Shown one piece after another: positions 58,898-64,000 of a DNA stretch of 64,000 nt. Every line of letters starts with the position of its first letter. Within the stretch, counting starts at the first letter, position 1. The notes beneath the pieces are model-generated. The model worked only from the letters and a program-made list of their open reading frames with translations. It was not told the origin of the DNA and ran no database searches. The position numbers were made by a program, and so were the translations under genes. The DNA is taken from the NCBI GenBank assembly GCA_933228675.1, contig OW121740.1, positions 129,301,799 to 129,365,798 of the forward strand. The letters are read 5' to 3'. This DNA is from Stomorhina lunata (taxonomy: Eukaryota; Arthropoda; Insecta; Diptera; Rhiniidae).

Positions 58898-60159
58898 TAA
58901 TTATTTTATGTCTTAGTAAAGAACTTCTTTAAAATTTAACTTTATTTAAATAGGATAACTTCTATGACATAGCTCCTTCTTTAAAAGAGGTACTTTATAA
59001 TTCGTTTTTAAATATTACAATAAATTTCGCTTTGAAACCACTTTGTATTTAAAAGTTGTGTATCAAATGCATTGCACTAGGATCCCAATTTGTTGCAAGG
59101 AGTATCCCTAATTCTAGACAAATCGAAAACTACGCATATAAGAAACTGTTCACAAATTACATAAAAGATACAATTTAAAATATTTTGAAAAGCACGAAAG
59201 TATAAAGCGATAACCATCGTTTAAACAGAACTTCACAATACAATATTTTTAAATTTCATCTTTTTAATAACTAAACATAAATTTTAAACATTCCTTAAAA
59301 TCTGCATAATTCAATCAATTAAACTAAAATTAAATATACCTTTTAAACCATATTAGCAATAAATTTAAAAAGGATAAAAATTTTAATATAAAATAAACTA
59401 TATACTTTACATGCTAGAAATAAAATTTAACCAAATTGCCTTAATAAAAATTATAGAAACGTTAACAACAAAAAATAAGAACAATTGAAAGAAAAAAAAA
59501 ACAACTAAAAGATCATATCCAACAAATAACGTTAACTTTTGCAGTTAACGTAACATTAAAAATATATAAAAATTAATATTCTTTTGTTTTAGACAACAAA
59601 AACAGAACAAATAGAATTTAAGAAAATTTAAATAAAATTGATAAAAAAAAATACATATAAAAAATTTTTTATATAAAAAAAATAAATGAAAGAGCCAGAA
59701 CTAAAACCCAAAAAAGAAACGTTGTAAAATATGTCCATAATATTAGCACATTTATGAAAATTGCATATTGCCATATATGACAACACTTCGATAGACAGAA
59801 AAAATTGAAAAAAAGAACCAAACAGTTAGTTACCGCTTTCAAAAAAAACAAATAAGAAAGTACAATAGTCAGACAAGCCAGACTATAAGATACACTACAC
59901 CTTACAAATACCACTAAACGGTATTAAAAGACCTAAGCGTTGAAAAAGAATCTGGATCCATAAAATACTAGTAAATCAAAAGAAGTCAAACAACTTCTTT
60001 GAAAAGCGACTAAACTGACCAGACTTCGGCCTGTCGAGAGTTTATTGGAGTATTGCAAAAAAAACGTAAAAAGCTTTAAATTGAAATTGACTGATAAAGA
60101 AACTTTTTGAGATTTTCGTAGCATTTGATTGTCTCTGGTTCTATAAAGATATATGTATA
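58898..60159. other. AT-rich DNA with a short family A relic
   Basis: 59848-59906 (ACAAATAAGAAAGTACAATA, AGTCAGACAAGCCAGACT) is a diverged end of a family A element. Otherwise no gene; the frames at 59669-60208 (-) are not convincing. Confidence 0.55.
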
Positions 60160-60317
60160 ATTCCCCGACAACATTCCAATTGGAACAAAGGGTACTTCTC
60201 TTAGACAATGAGCTGCATCCGATTCTACTCTTAGACTCATTGAAAGTGGCCTACGTTTTAACTCCGGCTCCGAACGGCCAATGAATTAGTTAGAAAAGTT
60301 TTACCTTGCCGCTTTTT
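60160..60317 (-). mobile_element. SINE, 3' part (interrupted copy)
   Basis: On - it reads GGCAAGGTAAAACTTTTCTA, AGTAGAATCGGATGCAGCTC and TTGTTCCAATTGGAATGTTG, ending GTCGGGGAATTATACAT. It matches the body of the SINE at 41115-41346. The tRNA head of the same copy is at 61991-62095, separated by the family B insertion. Confidence 0.7.
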
Positions 60318-60447
60318 TATACCCACCATCAAAAAGAATGGGGCGTATATTGAGATTGTCATTCCGTTTGTAATTTCCTTAATATTGGCTCAAAAATCAA
60401 AAACGATATATATTCTGAATCCTTATGAAATTCTAAGACGATTGAGC

Positions 60448-60486
<39 letters not shown>

Positions 60487-61990
60487 TGAAATCACGATTA
60501 CGTCTAAACGAAAAGAGCTAGCTAACTGCGACTTAGCAAAAACATTCTTCATCTATGAGAAAATTTTGGTATTGAAATTGGGCAAAATCGGTTAGCATTT
60601 GACCATAGCTCCCGTGAAACCTCGTCTAGGCTAATCGCTTATTTGCTAATAAATGACAAATTATAACAGTTATGATGACAAACTTTGGTATCTAGAAGTT
60701 TTACATAAGCACTAGGCAGCATATAAAATTTCATCGAAATCGATTCACATTAAGCCATAGCTCCCATACAAAAAACTTACGAAAACACAAAAATTCAAAA
60801 AGAAAAGGGGATTTATGTCCGTCTGCCGGTCAGATAAAATCGTGATAGCTTCTTAACTACAAGAGGTAGTAAGACTAAATTAAGCACTTATGTCAATGCC
60901 AGCCAGTGTGCAAAATTTTGTCACAATCGGTCACGATTTGACCATAGCTCCCATATAAAAAACTTATGGAAACACAAAAATAAACAAAGAAAACGTTGTC
61001 TATGTCCGTCTGTCCGTCAGATAAAAGCACGATAGCGCCTTAACGAAAAGAGCTAGAATGACAAAGTTTTACAAAAGTATTTTGGATATCTGAAAAAGAT
61101 GTGTGTTGAAATGGACAAAATCAGTTCAAATTTAGTTAGAGCTCCCATATAACACCACCCCGGGAAACACATTAGTGCTGATAAATTGAATACAATTGTA
61201 ATAGCTATGACGATTCAATTTAAAATAGGAAAGTTTTATGCAATTTTTGATCAGTTTATCAAATTTTATAGGAATCAGTCCATATTTGACTTTAGCTTTC
61301 ATATAAAAAACACTCACGGAAACCAACAATTTTAGCAAAGGCCAGTTAAAAGCTATTAAATTAGAAACTATGATAGCTATGGCCACTAAATTTTGCAAGA
61401 ATAAGCTCTATATATATACCAGCCAGTGTGTAAGATTTTGTTACAATCGGTCAACATTTGGCTATAATTCTTATATATATAACATCCCCTTTTTTATATC
61501 TACAATCAAAAAGATTTTGAGGTACATTCATTATATTAAAATTGCACCTATGAAATTATATAGACATCAATCAATGTTCAGCCCAGACTTTATATATGAT
61601 GAATGCATTAGAAACTCATAAAGAAATATATGGACCTACCGTATTACTATTAACGTGTTTAGCTTAACTACATATTAAGCACAACGAAAAGTATTTAACA
61701 ACTTATTAATGTAAAACTATACCCGGTTATGAAACCGAATTTTGATCAAGGTAAATACTGGGGAAACCACTAAAATATTTTTAAATGTTGACCTATAAAG
61801 CTACGGCAACCGAATTTAGTCCAAAGGTTTTACCAAGAATACCAATTAGCTTAGCGATTTTTTCAGTTTTGGTCCAGATTTTGAATTAGCTGCATCCTTG
61901 TAGATATATGAGATATGTTTCTAAATTTAACACAACTTGATGGTGGGTATATAAGATTCGGCACAGCCGAATATAACACTCTTACTTGTT
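60318..61990 (+). mobile_element. Family B dispersed element, about 1.7 kb
   Basis: It starts ATACCCACCATCAAAAAGAA and ends GATGGTGGGTATATAAGA, hairpin TTCGGCACAGCCGAA, then TATAACACTCTTACTTGTT. Internally a module with GTCCGTCTG, a CACGATAGCG-like block, AAAAGAGCTAG and 'catagctcccatataaaaaac' is repeated three to four times (around 60480, 60820, 61000, 61300). No intact protein. Its architecture is like family A (GTCY core, hairpin and TTACTTGTT end), so both probably use the same machinery; a Helitron/DINE-like mechanism is inference. It lies inside a SINE. Confidence 0.75.
60447..60486. repeat. (CTGT)n microsatellite inside family B
   Basis: Ten perfect CTGT copies at the place where other GTCY-bearing copies have only a few. 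It is consistent with these elements seeding microsatellites. Confidence 0.95.
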
Positions 61991-62095
61991 AAAATTTAAT
62001 TGTTGAAGTGGGTCTGGCCGTAGATCGAACTTGGTACCTCTGGTATGCTAGGCGGATGACTAATCTGATATAGCACTGCTCACGATACTAATTCT
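61991..62095 (-). mobile_element. SINE, tRNA-derived head (interrupted copy)
   Basis: The reverse complement reads CCGCCTAGCATACCAGAGGT, then CCAAGTTCGATCTACGGCCA, matching the head of the SINE at 41115-41346 (A box region, AGC-like loop, B box). It is the 5' half of the copy whose body is at 60160-60317. Confidence 0.7.
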
Positions 62096-63080
62096 ATATA
62101 TTTGAATTAAAATATGCAAAAATTTGTCGAGTTAAGAGGTCGAAATCTCAACTTCAGGAAGTCAGTACAGAGCCCGAAATAAGACAATACATTATAAAAT
62201 TTGCCTGAACATCAAGCTTTACGTGGACAAAGAGCTAACCATCGTCAAATCCACTTAGGAAATGATTCTAAATTGATCGGTTTATATTTTATATTCTTTA
62301 CATATATAAGCAAAAACTCATAATACCCTTTTATGCTGGTGTAGGGCACACAAACTGCATTAGCTTAAATGCTGAGCTGGTTTTAGAATTTCTATTGTTG
62401 GCAAACAAAAGAAAACGAAAAAAAAGTCACAAACCAAAATTCAAAGCAATTCTAAAGCAATGAAACTGTATGACATTTCCATATAAGGTCAAAACTTTAC
62501 GAACCAAAAACAAATGAGAAAAAAAATTTTACAAATAGAAAATTACAATTTGGCAATGAATTTTAGAGGTAAAGTTTATTGTACATACAATGGTTTACAT
62601 ATAACCAACAAAAAAAAATACAGCTATTGCTAAATATGTATGTAAATAAATGGGTTTAAGAAAAGGCTTTAGTATTGAGAATAAGAAAGTTAAACAGGAA
62701 AATTTGTTAGAATAAAATTTACGTAATAACGTTTACTTATGTATAAAAAATAATAAAAACATTTCTTTTAATAGCTTCAAAGACATAATTGCCTAAAATT
62801 TATTTATATGAATTTCTTATTAAAGTTATACACTTTATTAATTGATTTTCCAAATTTGTATTGACATTTTTTTCCCCTCAATCGATTAGATTTATTTTCA
62901 AAATTAACCCCTTTTTTGTTCACAAACGATTATTAAAATTATCTAAGGTTTACTGTAGAAATTGTGTATGACAAAATTAAATTATAATCCTTTTATAAGC
63001 TTATTTCCGTTTAAGAATTAGAGATTCATTTTTTTACCTTTAATTTCACTTATTAATTTGATTATAATTTTTTAATCAAT
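62096..63080. other. AT-rich DNA upstream of the coding exon
   Basis: Probably intronic if the exon at 63105 is internal. No other gene seen. Confidence 0.5.
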
Positions 63081-63104
63081 TTTTCTTTTTCTTCTTTTTT
63101 TCAG
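63081..63104 (+). promoter_or_regulatory. 3' splice site and polypyrimidine tract
   Basis: A TTTTTC/TTCTTC-rich run of over 20 pyrimidines ending TTTTTTCAG at 63104, a strong acceptor. It shows that a 5' UTR exon lies upstream. Confidence 0.7.
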
Positions 63105-63306
63105 TTTTAAGTCATCAGAATGTCCTCTGCTACCACCTCATACACCTGCCATCATCGCATAACATATTTATCAGCTTTATATTTAGTTTTTGTTTTGCTA
63201 TTAAAATGTCACAAAGTAGCTGGAGTTTTGGGAAAATCACAAATGTGTGAAGTGGAAACGGGCCAGACAAATATTATATTGGATATTGAGGAGAGTAGGG
63301 GTGATT
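63105..63306 (+). CDS. First coding exon of a secreted/membrane protein, Cad99C (protocadherin-15)-like
   Basis: The exon has 15 nt of 5' UTR, ATG at 63120 (A at -3) and 62 codons plus one base, ending at a GTAAGT donor (63307). An in-frame TAA at 63108-63110 confirms the start. Residues 15-28 (TYLSALYLVFVLLL) form the core of a signal peptide ending near KVAGVLG. The mature start reads SQMCEVETGQTNIILDIEES then RGD. A Cys followed by G-T-I-...-EESR resembles, from memory, the start of EC1 of protocadherin-15 (CKL...IDEESR) and hence its fly orthologue Cad99C, a microvillar cadherin of follicle cells. Without an alignment the assignment is tentative; that this is a real exon is more certain. 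The frame continuing to 63368 beyond the donor is intron. Confidence 0.6.
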
Positions 63307-63611
63307 GTAAGTATTTAAATTTTGTCATTCAGATATTAAGAATATTTTTTTTAATTTTAACTTTTTAAAAATGTAAATTTTACTTAACAATAGTGTATGT
63401 GCGTTAAGTCGTTTGTTTTATTTCAATATTTATAACAATTGCTTTTTTCACTCTGAAACGAAATAATAGTGTATGTGTCTTAAGTCTTTCGTATTATTTT
63501 TAAATTGAAAGTAATTACTTCTATTACTCTTAAAGATTTTATAAGTTCTAAGAGGTGATTAGTGTGAAGGTTTTTGGACATGCAGATGTTGTGGCAATAG
63601 CAAAATCTAAA
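63307..63611. other. Start of the next intron
   Basis: It begins GTAAGT. It contains two near-copies of a passage ATAGTGTATGTG...TTAAGTC (63389-63420 and 63466-63496), the second extending into the dispersed motif CTTAAGTCTTTCGTATT. Confidence 0.55.
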
Positions 63612-64000
63612 CAAGTAAGAGCGTTATATTCGGCTGTGCCTAATCTTATATACCCACCATCAAGTTGTGATTAATTTATAAACATATCTCATATATCTAC
63701 GAGGGTGTAGCTAATTTAAAATATGGACCAAATTCGAAAAAGAAAATGTTACGCATGTTGGTAAAATATTTCGACTAAATTCGGTTGCAGTAGCTTTATA
63801 GTTTAACATTTAAAAGTATCTAAGTGGTTTCCCTAGTACTTACTTTGCACAAAATTTTATCTCATAACCGGGTATAGTTAAGCATTAATAATCTGTTAAA
63901 ACTTAATATGCTGATTTTACCTCTGAATCTTTTTGATAGTAGATATAAAATGGGGATGTTTGCACACTGACTGGTATTTATATAAAGCTTATTCTTGAAA
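63612..64000 (-). mobile_element. Family B dispersed element, cut by window end
   Basis: It starts on + ACAAGTAAGAGCGTTATATT, then CGGCTGTGCCTAATC (degraded hairpin) and TATATACCCACCATCAAGTT. The following sequence is the reverse complement of the end of the 60318-61990 copy (e.g. GGGTATAGTTAAGCATTAAT). It lies in the intron after the 63105 exon. Confidence 0.75.

Overview
The window looks like nuclear DNA of a higher fly, probably a calyptrate such as a blow fly or house-fly relative. It is very AT-rich, contains an insect vitelline-membrane gene, and its dispersed repeats (GTCC/GTCT-bearing elements, mariner, LINEs, a tRNA-derived SINE) are of dipteran type. There are no operons, ribosome binding sites or bacterial genes. 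Most long open frames here are chance or repeat artefacts.

Two protein-coding items are supported. A complete, intronless vitelline membrane protein gene lies at 42867-43289 (+), with a TATA box and a poly(A) signal. A first coding exon lies at 63105-63306 (+): it has a 3' splice site, an in-frame stop just before the ATG, a signal peptide, and the start of an extracellular domain resembling the first cadherin repeat of Cad99C/protocadherin-15. If so, much of the window may be a 5' UTR intron or upstream DNA of that gene. Degenerate transposon coding remains are a mariner transposase C-terminus (16462-16795, -), a LINE RNase H/zinc-finger tail (41347-42210, -) and a LINE reverse transcriptase (56812-57860, +).

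About 20 kb, nearly a third of the window, is tandem minisatellite in 13 blocks (5855-9095, 11740-12650, 13858-14325, 16870-19158, 20612-22503, 23988-25990, 27741-29005, 29006-30050, 32011-32707, 36579-37634, 44055-45975, 47343-49110, 51326-53265). The sequence families differ, yet almost all share a 31-bp period (29 bp in one, about 28-31 in another). Most contain a TTTTCTATAGAAAA-type dyad and are close to self-complementary. Four blocks carry dozens of copies of TATCGATA, the DREF/BEAF-type palindrome.

The most striking item is at 32708-36578. A 579-bp unit is repeated with exact spacing: about 4.5 copies in one direction, then about 2.2 copies inverted head-to-head, all inside a 31-bp array. 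On one strand every complete unit reads as a hammerhead ribozyme: CTGATGA, a GTCC/GGAC helix, GAA, a tiny AATG-CAG-CATT helix III, and a 13-bp bulged helix I. The seven copies (five on -, two on +) look like a retrozyme-type satellite whose transcripts could cut themselves into 579-nt monomers. One feature is non-canonical, an A-A apposition at the base of helix II.

The remaining space holds dispersed elements with hairpin ends (family A about 0.8 kb, family B up to 1.7 kb), one of which has inserted into a SINE (60160-62095), and AT-rich DNA in which I see no genes.
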